Source: Rhinopithecus roxellana (lineage: Eukaryota; Chordata; Mammalia; Primates; Cercopithecidae). Taken from it: a stretch of DNA of 64,000 bases. Positions 11,956 through 22,497 of this stretch are shown in pieces. The notes beneath the pieces were generated by a model that saw only the letters and a program-made list of their open reading frames with translations, had not been told where the DNA came from and searched no databases. Both the position numbers and the translations under genes were made by a program. The DNA is taken from contig NC_044557.1 in assembly GCF_007565055.1 (NCBI RefSeq), positions 138,551,493 to 138,615,492 of the forward strand. The letters are read 5' to 3'. Numbering within the stretch: the first letter of the stretch is position 1; the number at the start of each line of letters is the position of its first letter.

Positions 11956-12398
11956 TGGTGTGGTCGGCTGAATAATGCACCTCCTCATGCCCAAAGATGT
12001 CAAGGTTCTAATGCCTAGAACCTATGAACATATTACTTTACATGGTAGCAGGGACTCTGTAGATGTGAATAAATTAAATATGTTGATAGAGTTTATCCTG
12101 GATCATCACAAAGCTCCATTGTAAAAGGAAGCAGGAGAATCCATGGTAGCAGGAGATGGACAATGATGAGAGAAGCAAGTGGTTGGAGGGATTTGAGGAA
12201 AAGGCTACTAATCAAGAAATGCAGCACGATTTAGAAACTGGAAAAGGACATGGATTCTCTCCTTCACCCTCTAGCAGACACAGAACTTCTGGCATCTTGA
12301 TTTTAGATTTCTGACCTCCAGAATGGTAACAGAATAGATCTGTTTTAAATCACTAGGTTTGTAGTAATTTGTTTTGGCAGCAATGGGAAACAAATACA
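11956..12398 (+). mobile_element. MLT1-type MaLR LTR
   Basis: Starts 'tggtgtggtcggctgaataa' and follows the usual order of an old MaLR LTR: 'aacctatgaacatattac', 'gactctgtagatgtgaat', 'tttatcctggatcatc', 'acctccagaatggtaacag', ending 'gggaaacaaataca'. About 440 bp, consistent with a complete but diverged solo LTR. No reliable 5-bp target duplication seen. Subfamily not assigned. Confidence 0.8.
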
Positions 12399-12724
12399 CC
12401 TGCTTTCCAAGAAAATGTTAATTAAAATATTTTCTTTTGTTCTCATGTCACAGGTATTAATTTTCAATTTGGAATGGATGGCAACAGTGGTGAAGGTGTA
12501 AGTGTTTCCAAAATATCAAGAAGTCTTGTATGTGAAAGAAATAAATCTACACAAAATAAATGAAAAATAATTATTTAAACAAAATCAATAAAAAACAAAA
12601 CCAACTCTACATTAGAACATATTACATATTGAAACATTTTACACTGGACTGAATTTTATCCCTACACTGCTTCCATAAGGGAATAGACTGAATTTCGATG
12701 AAAGGGTACTTATTTGAGAAATCA
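12399..12724. other. No gene or clear repeat recognised
   Basis: Short AT-rich spacer between the LTR and the MER5A element, holding nothing I can name. Confidence 0.4.
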
Positions 12725-12789
12725 AATAAGTTTTCAGACTTGGGTGTGTATCAGAATCACCTAGAGAACTTTGTAAAATGCAAATGGCT
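12725..12789 (+). mobile_element. MER5A hAT transposon, left part
   Basis: Reads 'cagacttgggtgtgtatcag' then 'aatcacctagagaac', matching the left half of MER5A (Charlie-type non-autonomous hAT). The Alu at 12790 interrupts it and the rest continues at 13111. Confidence 0.85.
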
Positions 12790-13104
12790 AGGCTGGACGC
12801 GATGATTCATTCCTATAATCTTAGCACTTGGGGAGGCCAAGACGGGTGGATCACTTGAGGTCAGGAGTTTGAGAGCAGTCTGCTCAACGTGGTGAAACCC
12901 TGTCTCTACTAAAAGTACAAAAGTTAGCCAGGAGTGTTGGCACACACCTGTAGTCCCAGCTACTCCAGAGGCTGAAGTGGGAGAACTGCTTCAACCTGGG
13001 AGGCAGAGGTTGCAGTGAGTTGAGATCGCGCCATTGCACTCCTGTCTGGGCAACAGAGCAAGACTCCATCTCAAAAAATAAATAAATACATAAATAAATA
13101 AAAT
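12790..13104 (+). mobile_element. Alu SINE (S type) inserted in MER5A
   Basis: Full-length dimeric Alu ('gatcacttgaggtcaggag', 'gttgcagtgagttgagatcg') with an A-rich tail carrying AAAT repeats. A 15-bp target duplication, aaaatgcaaatggct (one mismatch), lies at 12775-12789 and 13105-13119. It cuts MER5A in two, giving the relative age order. Confidence 0.95.
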
Positions 13105-13110
13105 AAAATA

Positions 13111-13228
13111 CAAATGGCTGAACCCCACCTCCCAAGTCTGACTTGACAGCCAAGGATTTGCATCTTTATCAAGTTTGGAGTGATGTTGATGCTGCTGGTC
13201 CAGGGACCTAACCTTGGGAAACATTGAT
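13111..13228 (+). mobile_element. MER5A hAT transposon, right part
   Basis: Continues the interrupted element: 'ctgaaccccacctcccaag', 'gccaaggatttgcatcttt', 'gatgttgatgctgctggtcc', 'agggaccta', ending near 'gggaaacattg'. Confidence 0.85.
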
Positions 13229-13249
13229 GTACCATAAAAAAACATGAAA

Positions 13250-13445
13250 ACTGGAAGATCTGGGTTCAATATTACTGTCACTTTCTAGCTATGTAATACC
13301 TTAACTTCAGTGATTTTCAGTTTTCTTTCTGTCCAATCTCACAATTCCATTGGGAAGATCAAACAAGAAAATATAATTCACGCAGACTATGAAGCTATAT
13401 AAGAGCATGCTGACCAGGCATAATTAATAGAAGCAAGTAGTTTAC
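13250..13445 (+). mobile_element. MIR SINE
   Basis: 'gatctgggttcaatatta', 'tcactttctagctatgtaat' and 'aagatcaaacaagaaaat' follow the MIR order, including the conserved core. Diverged. Confidence 0.65.
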
Positions 13446-14771
13446 ATTTACAGTCATATTATTCAATACTTTGTATAGTTTTCTCCTAATTGATGTATTT
13501 ATTTGCAACTTTTCAGGCACTCTAAAAGGACACTGGTTACTTTTCAAATTAAAAATAAAATATGCGTAACTGTCTGTGTGTTGGGGGTGTCTTGTATATA
13601 TGTGTGCTTGTGTGTGTAAATACTATTACATTAATTCTAATAATTCAGTGTTTCCTGATTTAAGAGCCTACTTAATGTTATGACATAAGACGTTTTCCTT
13701 AAATTTTTTTTTACAATTACATATTATTTTCTGTGTCTCTATTATATAGATACTGTTATATTGTTGTAAGTCACTTTTGAAAACTCAATAGAGACTTGAC
13801 AAGGAGAAAAGGAGAAATTTCCATATCCCAATTAGTAAAGCCTTTGTTTTATATTTTATATTTTTTCTGTAATAAAATACTTCATCTAATACTTTTTTGA
13901 ATCATAGAAATGGCTTTATTTGTTTCTACACTGCTTCCTAATTTATTATCACCTCAAAATTGTATTAACATCAATAATGATGACAAATGAAACTGGAATT
14001 AGTTCTACCCTTTCAAGTGTCCCCCTAGACTGTTTCTCCTGGAGAACCACTGTCATCCACTACTCTTTATGTAAAGCCCTTCAGGCAAGATTAAATATAA
14101 GTCATTTCAAAATAACAGTGGTTTCTTTAGAAAACATATTCAATATTTCCTCAATGTCAAGATGCACCCAAATCTGGTAAGGTACCAAAACAAGTGCATA
14201 TGTATCTGCGTCTTTGTGTTTGCACTCATACATATATAAATACCTAACATGCACAAACACATACACACACAACATGTACTGATGGGTGGCTGGAAAGAGA
14301 AAAGGAACTGATTCATAGGCAGAACTATAACAACACAGCGTGTCAGGAAAATAGAACAGTGGACTGAAGTTTTGTGGCTGCTCTCAGATTCCTCAGAGCT
14401 CCTACCAGCAGCTTGCTGACCTCGAACCAATTCCCAGTTTGTTTGCAGCCTTATCTCCCTTCCTTCCCTTTATGAGGGCATCAAAATGCTTCACTTCTAA
14501 AACTCTTCCACCTTTCACGTTCTGTGCCCTGTCCTTGGTAGAATGACTTCAGGGGAAACAAAATAAAGAAGAAATTATTTCCATAATAGCTTATGGGGAA
14601 AACTGGGTGCTACCTTATTGAGTGGAAAATTTAATTGTTCTGACAATTGTCCCATTTTTAAGAATGCAGCTGTGTCATGTGAACATAGAAAATTTCCTGG
14701 ACCTTATGTCAGTTTAACTGAAGAAAAACAAATGTTAGATTGTCCAGTGTGTTGAAAAATAACAGACTTAT
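13446..14771. other. Repeat-poor stretch
   Basis: No gene. Short TG-rich tract near 13570-13617 and CA-rich tract near 14230-14275. The T-rich 13690-13880 part holds no recognised element. Confidence 0.45.
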
Positions 14772-14914
14772 TTAAAATGAATGGAAAATGCATGTTTAAG
14801 AAGACACTACAGAAACCGGCAGCTGTTGGTCCTCCAACTCATCAGTTTACACTGTTAAATAATGAGAGGAATAAAATCTGCCACCGTCAGATAGATGGAC
14901 TTTGAATCCTCCAG
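14772..14914 (+). repeat. 143-bp dispersed duplicate, copy A
   Basis: This segment, beginning ttaaaatgaatggaaaatgc and ending with tttgaatcctccag, recurs at 17654-17796 in the same orientation, same length and with about 6 differences (roughly 96% identity). It has no tail, no terminal repeats and matches no element I know. Its flanks here are ordinary unique sequence, so this is probably the source copy. Confidence 0.93.
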
Positions 14915-15459
14915 ACAGGTTGTGGTCTTTATCTCACTTAGTATCTGTCACAATGACGGGTGAGAATATACTCCGCAGTATTTGTAGGCCTTTCATTTGA
15001 ATGAATTGATAGCCCCAGATGCAACCCTTTATGACTGTCTTCAGGCAAAATATTTTGCAAAACTTCTCCAATTAGTTTATGGCAAAAGTAGAAGGTTGTG
15101 CATTAGCTGAATTTTGCCTAGTATATGGGATAATAATACCATAGATGATGTCTCAGAGCAAATATGAAGGAAGAGATGAATGGCTTGAATCTTAAAATAT
15201 TTGATGAAAAATAATTTATCATTCAGCAATACAAATCATTTCAACATTTAATGAGGATAATTAGCATTTTGACATACCAGATCTGTATTTAAATTTTCAT
15301 AAATAACAATTTCGTATGGCTTAAATAACAATAAAAGCTAACAGAAATTTCTTGGTACTAAAATATTTATTGTTTATTTTTGTTTCTTTGTGAATTGAAC
15401 CAATATTTCCTTGAACTATAGTAACTGCAGCAATTTCAAAAACACTAAATTATTGGTTT
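14915..15459. other. No gene or clear repeat recognised
   Basis: Apparently unique AT-rich sequence between the duplicated segment and an L1 3' end. Confidence 0.45.
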
Positions 15460-15475
15460 AGAATATCCTCCACAT

Positions 15476-15704
15476 GGAGAACATCACATACCAGGGTCTG
15501 TCGCAGGGTGGGGGAAGGGGAGGGAGAGTATTAGGTCAAATACCTAAAGCATGCGGGGCTTAAAACCTAGATGACAAGTTGACAGGTGCAGCAAACCACC
15601 ATGGCACATGTATACCTATCTAACAAACCTGCACATTCCACACATGTATCCCAGAAATTAAAGTAGAATAAAAAATAATAAAGAAACAGAATTTTTTTTT
15701 TAAA
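15476..15704 (+). mobile_element. L1 3' end (L1PA/L1PB type), 5'-truncated
   Basis: Covers only the L1 3' UTR: 'gagaacatcacataccaggg', 'gcatgcggggcttaaaacc', 'caaaccaccatggcacatg', then an A-rich end. A 16-bp target duplication starting agaatatcctcca (one mismatch) lies at 15460-15475 and 15705-15720. Confidence 0.92.
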
Positions 15705-15720
15705 AGAATATCCTCCATAT

Positions 15721-16265
15721 GTTTCTGTTAAAAATAAACAACTGAAAACAAACAAACAAAAAACAACCTGTCAACAACATTTGGGAAACCCTGAAACCTA
15801 AGTCATGGTATAAGACTAGAAAATTGCGAACAACTCATAACTTCCTCAAAATGCCTGAGGTAGTTTAGTGGGCAGCGTTTCCAAAAGTTAAACTACAAGC
15901 AACTAGGAACTGCCTATAGACATTCTTAGATAGTTTCAACTATTGTTACAATATGTTAATATATTTTAAATCAAAAGAGCTGCAATTGTCTTCACCTAAC
16001 AAAACCTGGCTTTACTGAAGCAGCTGCTAGTTTATTTCTTCAAGCAATATATTCAAAGTCTTAAAGGAAACTTTGGTGTGTGGCACTATGCGAGGTCCTC
16101 CATGGAGGGCACACAAAAGTCAAGGATTTTTAAGTCAGAATGAGAGAGAAAAAGTACTAAGGAAGCATTCAGTGCTTTCAATAGTAATAACAGATAAGAT
16201 AATTTATAAATAGATTATTAGAGACACAAGTCTCCTTTCAGGAAAACTGGGAAAATGTTATATAT
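15721..16265. other. No gene or clear repeat recognised
   Basis: Unique sequence up to the TTA repeat that forms the tail of the next Alu. Confidence 0.45.
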
Positions 16266-16568
16266 ATTATTATTATTATTATTTTGAGATGGAGTTTCAT
16301 TCTTTTTGCCGAGGCTGGAGTGCAGTGGCACCATCTTGGCTCACTGCAACCTCCGCCTCCTGGGTTCAAGGGATTCTCCCTGCCTCAGCCTCCTGAGTAG
16401 CTGGGATGACAGGCATGCACCACCATGCCCGGCTAATTTTGTATTTTTAGTAGAGATGGGGTTTTACCATGCTGGCCAGGCTGGTCTCGAACTCCCGACC
16501 TCAGGTGATCCACCTGCCCTGGCCTCCCAAAGCGCGGGGATTACAGGTGTGAGCCACTGCACCCAGCC
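16266..16568 (-). mobile_element. AluS, antisense
   Basis: Starts with a TTA-repeat tail and 'gagatggagtttcattc', passes through 'ctgcaacctccgcctcctgg' and 'gacctcaggtgatccacc' (AluS-like), and ends 'gagccactgcacccagcc'. It is followed after about 77 bp by an Alu on the other strand, giving a head-to-head inverted pair. Confidence 0.95.
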
Positions 16569-16645
16569 TCACTTCTTTTTATTTCTCTTTCTCCCCCACA
16601 AGTTGACTTAACCATGAGTACCACAATGTATAACAGTAAAACTCT

Positions 16646-16924
16646 GGCCGGGCGCGGTGGCTCAAGCCTGTAATCCCAGCACTTTGGGAGGCCGAGACGG
16701 GCGGATCACGAGGTCAGGAGATCGAAACCATCCTGGCTAACACGGTGAAACCCCGTCTCTACTAAAAATACAAAAAACTAGCCGGGCGAGGTGGCGGCGC
16801 CTGTAGTCCCAGCTACTCGGGAGGCTGAGGCAGGAGAATGGCGTGAACCCGGGAGGCGGAGCTTGCAGTGAGCTGAGATCTGGCCACTGCGCTCCAGTCT
16901 GGGTGACAGAGCGAGACTCCGTCT

Positions 16925-16970
<46 letters not shown>
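16646..16970 (+). mobile_element. Full-length AluY, Old World monkey type
   Basis: Begins at the intact Alu 5' end 'ggccgggcgcggtggctc'. It carries 'gggcgaggtggcgg' and 'gagatctggccactgc' (a CpG-decayed form of the cercopithecoid variant) and ends in an uninterrupted 45-A tail (16926-16970). Perfect 14-bp target duplication aacagtaaaactct at 16632-16645 and 16969-16982. Confidence 0.97.
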
Positions 16971-16971
<1 letters not shown>

Positions 16972-16982
16972 AGTAAAACTCT

Positions 16983-17602
16983 GTACAGTCATGTTTTCTG
17001 TTCTCTAACTTTGTGCCTAAAGAATAAATCTACAAAACCTATTCCTTTTGCTACAGCCATCTCAATATTTATATGATTTTCACTTATTCTTCATTGCAAA
17101 TAATGTTTCGAAAATACATATGAGCATAAATCTTTGAACCACTGATTTTTTAGGAGAAATGTTTGGAGTTAGAGCAAAAATTATGAGTATACTTATTTTT
17201 TCTATATATGACCGCATTGGTTTTTAAAAATGTGCAATGGCCCCCTAGGATAAAAGGATTATTTCAGTGCACTTGGAAGAAAGTTGAGAACTGTCATTTT
17301 TAATGTTTTGGTAACTTTATAATTTTTATTTCATTTAAAGTGGGGCATTTTTTCATTTATTTATTAGCAATGTACATGGCCTCTTTGAGTATCTCAATAA
17401 ATCTACTTATAATGGAATTTAATGTTTTCTTGTGAGTTTGCATGTGTCCTTGTATACATTCTTTATACATTACATTTACCAACATTTAGTTATATTTGTT
17501 ACAAATATCTTCCTAATTGCCAATTCCCTTCTAATTTTATGTCTTTATGTTTTGAGGAAAAAATTTGTGTGTGCGTATGGGGTTTCACCATCTCTCTCTC
17601 CA
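16983..17602. other. No gene or clear repeat recognised
   Basis: AT-rich unique sequence; the 3' end grades into the TA/CA microsatellite. Confidence 0.45.
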
Positions 17603-17653
17603 TATATATATATACACATATACATACACACACACATAGTTATATATATATAA
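17603..17653. repeat. TA/CA microsatellite, left part
   Basis: Alternating purine-pyrimidine tract (tatata, tacaca). The duplicated 143-bp segment interrupts what looks like one continuous tract resuming at 17797. Confidence 0.85.
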
Positions 17654-17796
17654 TTAAAATGAATGGAAAATGCATGTTTAAAAAGACACTACAGAAACAG
17701 GCAGCTGTTGGTCCTCTAACTCATCAGTTTACACTGTTAAATAATGAGAGGAATAAAACCTGCCACCGTTAGATAGATGGACTTTGAATCCTTCAG
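17654..17796 (+). repeat. 143-bp dispersed duplicate, copy B
   Basis: Same-length, same-strand copy of 14772-14914 with about 6 substitutions. Both ends abut TA/CA/TG microsatellite sequence. An 8-bp agttatat occurs just outside the left end (17638-17645) and across the right end (17795-17802), which may be a target duplication or microhomology. No poly(A) is present. Confidence 0.93.
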
Positions 17797-17872
17797 TTAT
17801 ATGTGTGTGTATATATATATATATATATATGTTTGTAACTATGTATGTGTGTATATATAACTATGTGTGTGT

Positions 17873-17915
<43 letters not shown>

Positions 17916-17920
17916 CATAG
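17797..17920. repeat. TG/TA microsatellite, right part
   Basis: Long TA and TG runs, including a pure TA run of about 30 bp near 17877-17908. Likely length-variable. Confidence 0.88.
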
Positions 17921-18218
17921 CTTTTTTTTTTTTCCTAGACAGGGGTCCACTCTATAGCCAGGCTGGAGTGCAGTGGTGCAATCTTAGCTCACTGCAGCCT
18001 CGACCCCCCAGGTTCAAGTGATTCTCCCACTTCAGCCTCTCAAATAACTGGGACTACAGGCATGCCATCATACCCGGCTAACTTTCTTTTTTGTATTTTT
18101 TATAGAGATATGTTTTTACCATGTTTCCCAGGCTTGTCTCAAATTTCTGGGCTCAACCAGTCGCCCGCCTTGGCCTCCCAACATGCTGAGATTACAGGTA
18201 TGAAGCAGCACACCAGTC
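17921..18218 (-). mobile_element. AluJ, antisense
   Basis: T tract, then 'ctagacaggggtccactc', diverged arms ('cagcctcgacccccc', 'gggctcaaccagtcg') and end at 'agcagcacaccagtc'. Divergence and diagnostic positions indicate AluJ. Confidence 0.92.
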
Positions 18219-18349
18219 AAAAAGATATTTAAAAATACTATACACTCTTATCTTTCCATTGCAATCATTAGGTAACTCCAGGCAACACTCCCTCTCATGA
18301 TTTAGATTTTAGTATTAAGCTCGCTTTGTCTTTTTATTTTTCTTCCTCA

Positions 18350-19850
18350 GATGGCTGACTTAATTTTTGATCATTTCAATATCCACATAATGTTTAAAAT
18401 ATGCAGATGTCTCAGATTCTAAACCTTCTCTCCTCCAATGATACTGTGGTCTTCCCTACCTCATTCATTCAATAGCATGATCATATGCAAAACTGTTTCA
18501 TCAACAACATCTTCATCTCCATTCATCAATTCAGACATTCTTCTTAAACTGCTACTCAGAAAATTTTCTAAGGTTCCATTCCAATGATTCAATCAGTACC
18601 TCCACTATTTCCTCAAATCCCTCCTCACCTATTTTGATGCAATGTCTATCATTATAATCAGTATCTTGTATACATTTTCAATGTATACATTGTCCTACCC
18701 TTGCTTTTTTTGTATTTACTTGTCAAAACCACCTCTACACTGAAATCAAAATTCTCTCGCCTACTCAGCACATACATTCTCAGGTAAATGTGGAAAGACA
18801 CACAGCCACGCTGACTGGTCTCCCATTAATTTCACGAGTATAGATCTCACTGTGGCTGTTAATCTCTTTCTCTTTCTCTTGTCAATTTACCCTTCTGCTC
18901 AGCTATTCATGCTGGTTTTCTCTCTTCTCTAATATCTAGCCCCTTCTTGTCCTCCTGGGAGAAAACAGAATAGGGCTGGAAAATGGCTTCTCAGCTCTCC
19001 CTTCACTAAATTTGAAGTTGTATATTCATCTATACCCATAAATTCTGCCTTTCTTTTCCTAATGAATGAACACATTTGTCTCTCACTAAAACACACCTCT
19101 TTACTCTTTCTTTTTACTAAAGCTCTGACATTAGTCTTCACTTCTGAATGATTAGTTGTTCCCTCTCTGCAGAGAAACTCCTAGCATTTTATGAACATGC
19201 AATGTATTTTTCCATCTTACAAACAAAAGACGCTTGACTCCACACTCTTTACATTCTCTTCAGTGGCTGCCTTATTTCTTCACATCACTTCATAGGTAAG
19301 AAAAATTTTTTAAGAAAATAAAAATGGGAAAAAAATCTTCAAATAATTATTTTTGTAGTCTTTACATTGTCTTTCAAACTTCAATCCTACGAGGTCTTTA
19401 TCCTTAGCAAGAGAACAAAGTTATTCAAAAGTCATCAATAATTAATTACAAAACCACTTTTTAATCCATCTAGTAGTAGCATTTAACCCAGCTGATTATT
19501 TATTCCTTCTTCTATGGTTTCTTCACTTGGACTTCCGGGCACCACCCTCTCTTGGATCTTATTCTGCCTCACTGCCTTGTCTTCTTGGTATTTGTTATTG
19601 CATTTTCTGCATTCACCCAGCCTCTACTCCCTTGAGTGCCCTAGGACTCAATTTCTGTGCATTTCTCCACCTATTTCCTTTAATGCCATCTATATACTGA
19701 TGACTCAGAAGGGTAAATCTCCAGATATTCCTCTGAAATCTGAGATCTATCATCTCTACTCGGATGAGTTGTGTACTGCACATCCTCACTGGAATCTCCT
19801 CCTGCAGAGATTGTTCTACCCAGAGGGGAGAGGACTGGAATCTCTACCCT
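18350..19850 (+). mobile_element. L2 LINE, reverse transcriptase region, decayed
   Basis: A 1.5-kb pyrimidine-rich stretch tracks the L2 consensus in sense orientation: 'aacatgcaatgtatttt' with 'catcttacaaacaaaag' and 'cttgactccacactc'; then 'ttcttcacttggacttcc' and 'accaccctctcttgg'; then 'agtgccctaggactcaat' and 'gccatctatatactgatgac'. The last corresponds to the conserved L2 ORF2 'YADD-downstream' area (YILMT, LKSEIYHLYS in translation). Many stops and indels; not functional. Start is approximate. Confidence 0.8.
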
Positions 19851-21184
19851 GACATTACTCAGTCATTAGTTAAGGGCTCTCTCAGTGTGGGAGAGTCAAA
19901 CCTCCTAGGTAGTTACTGAAAATACGGATTCCTATTGGCCAAGCACAATTATCCACAGGAGGTTGCAGGTATAATCCATTAGTAGACAACAGGTACTACA
20001 CCCAGGGATAAACGCATTTGCTGGTAAAGGGTATCACAGCACATCCTGCACTCTGATTCAGCCTGTGATGGCTGTGTCATGATTTCAACTAAAAAAAATA
20101 CACATCCATCATTTTAAATTAAAGGTGTCCTTGTACTATATTAGTATTTAAGTATGAAGTTTTAAAAAAGAATAAAATTAACTCAATTGTTGTACTTAAT
20201 ACAAATTAAATCAATAGTACAACCCACCACTTTGCTTAGAAAACATTAAAATAGAATTCAAGCCTTCTGACATTTTTTTCTGATCAACTTAACCTCAAAG
20301 TAATTTTGATTCTGAATCGGATATGACTTTTTCCATACATTTCCTTATACTTTTAGTGCATATGTCTATATAATCCCTAAAATATATGTTTTATACATTT
20401 TATAATATATTTATACATTTTATATATGTATAAAATTATATAAATCTTCTATACATTATATAAAATTGATCATACTGTATGTATCTCTTTACAACTTGAT
20501 TATTTTTCTGCTAATATTATTTGGCAGATTCAATCACATTTTACATGCATCTATAATTTATTCATTTCACTGATAATTCTATTGGTGATTAAATCATAAA
20601 ATATACATTCAATATTTTTGATGGACAAGTAGCTTGCTTTTATATATTTCCTGGTATAAAAAGTGATTGATTAAACATTCCAGTCCACAGTTTCATCTGT
20701 ACATAAATAAGGTGTTCTGTAAGGTTTATATCTAGAGAGTACAATTTTAGGTGAAAGGGTAGGTTTAGATGTTATTAACATAAAATAAATGGAAGAATAC
20801 AATTATTTTCTTGAACTTGGTTCCTTTTTTTTCAAAAATCATGAAAATGAATATTCAAAAGAATATCTGTAAAGTTGACCTTTTGGACAATTTATATGTT
20901 TTTTATGTACGGAGACAGGAGCTTATTTTCTTTCCCGAACCTGTTCTAATACGTAGAGCATACAAGTTGGTACCTGGTGTTTGATTGTTTACAAAATCTG
21001 TACACAGTCCTCACTGGGATTATCTTTTCTTGTTGGTAGCAGAATGTGTTTATTTTCCTCAATGCGGCAGATATGAGAAAATCTATAAGGATACATTTCA
21101 GTGCTGCATTAGCAAGGAAAGTAAAAAAACTGGCATTTCTTTTTTGTTCCAAGTTCTATTCTAGAAGACTTATGTGCAGCCCTT
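19851..21184. other. No gene; AT-rich low-complexity patch
   Basis: Contains a TATA/TTTATA-rich patch at about 20385-20480. No recognised transposon. Confidence 0.45.
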
Positions 21185-21285
21185 TAATTAATCCTTAAAA
21201 TCTTATGATGTGGATATATGGTAATTTTTCTGCTTCAGAGAAAATATTATCCCCAGATCATACAGCTAGGTTTTAAAAAAATTCT
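21185..21285 (-). mobile_element. Possible MIR fragment, antisense
   Basis: 'cctttaattaatccttaaa', 'aatattatccccagatc' and 'atacagctaggtttt' follow the antisense MIR order but at low identity. Confidence 0.45.
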
Positions 21286-21379
21286 CATTTTTAACCAATA
21301 TTTACTTCAAAACACGGTATGAATTTGAGTTGTGTTTATGACAGTGAAGTAAACTTGGTTTAATGAGTAATGCACATGT

Positions 21380-21535
21380 CACCCAGGCATGGTGGCTCAC
21401 ATCTGTAATTCCAGGTGGGAGGAATTACCTGGGAGGTAATTGGGAGGCTGAGGTGGGAAGATGGCTTGAGCTCAGGAGTTCAAGGCCAGCCTGGGCAACA
21501 TAGTGAGAGCCTCTCTGTAGTGAAAAAACAAATTA
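21380..21535 (+). mobile_element. Alu left monomer (FLAM or AluJ fragment)
   Basis: 'cacccaggcatggtggctc', 'gggaggctgaggtgggaag' and 'gccagcctgggcaacatag', ending in an A/T-rich AATT-repeated tail; no right arm. Near 21413-21442 it has a small inverted duplication (aattacctgggaggtaatt) absent from normal Alu. Confidence 0.85.
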
Positions 21536-22410
21536 ATTAATTAAATTTTAAAAAATTAATGTACATATCAAAGAATAGCCTAAGTCATTCACACAGGTTT
21601 TGTGTATTATAATATCATGTGTCTTTCAATTCTGCTTTGAAGTCAGTCTCTACACCTGAGCTGATCTTTTCCTTTCCCTATGCTTATCTGGCAGCATTTT
21701 ATATCCTGTTATTCTATACTGTAGTTGTCTGTTATAACTGTGAGTATAATATCCCTCACTGGAATTTCAGCATCTTGACAGCCATAACCTTAAACTATGT
21801 ATATACGGCATCTTCTAATCACCACTTCTCAGCTGAAAGGACTCTGCTTCATAGGCAGAGACCTAGGGAATCAGAGTGTAAAGGAAGTAACACCATCAAC
21901 TAAGGAAAAGGAGAGTTGATAAGCAAGGCATGGTTGTCACAGGGTATTGGGAAATCATACACTGGGTGTGGCGAAATAGAATCAGTAGGGAAAAAAAAAA
22001 ATCCATGCATAATCTAGGAAAACATTCAGGCGTGGCTTCAGAGACACAAGGAAGATTTTAACAGGGGACTGGACATATATGCCGGGGGCAACCTATTGTG
22101 AAGGACCTAGGTGGTCTTGGAGTGCATTCTCAGGCTATGAGATACTGTCACCCTTGGGTCCATCTAAACCTTCATTCTTGAAGACCACAAACTTTGGAAA
22201 TAAAAAGGTTTTTTGATCTAGAAAAAGGCTTTGAAAATTAAAGGTACTCAGCAACAACAGATACAGACATTTAGAAGTAACTCAAGGCAAACTTCTCATT
22301 TTATAATCAGGAAAATTGAACTGAAAACAAGATATCAGTTAAGTCACTTGAGATGTCTCACAGCAAATAATTGTTGAAAAAAGGCTATTTAAATTGCCAG
22401 GAAACGGTTG

Positions 22411-22411
<1 letters not shown>
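21536..22411. other. No gene or clear repeat recognised
   Basis: Apparently unique; the 94-codon frame at 21619-21903 matches no family I recognise. Confidence 0.45.
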
Positions 22412-22460
<49 letters not shown>

Positions 22461-22497
22461 GTCTACCTATCTATCAATCAATCATCTATCTATCTAT
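22412..22497 (+). repeat. TATC tetranucleotide microsatellite
   Basis: Pure TATC for 49 bp (22412-22460, about 12 units) followed by an interrupted part with GTC, ACC and CAA variants to about 22497. Expected to be length-polymorphic. Confidence 0.97.

Noticed and set aside
17422..17772. 116-codon frame spanning the microsatellite and the duplicated segment
   Set aside because: Runs through variable TA/CA repeat and a duplicated non-coding piece; not credible as a gene.
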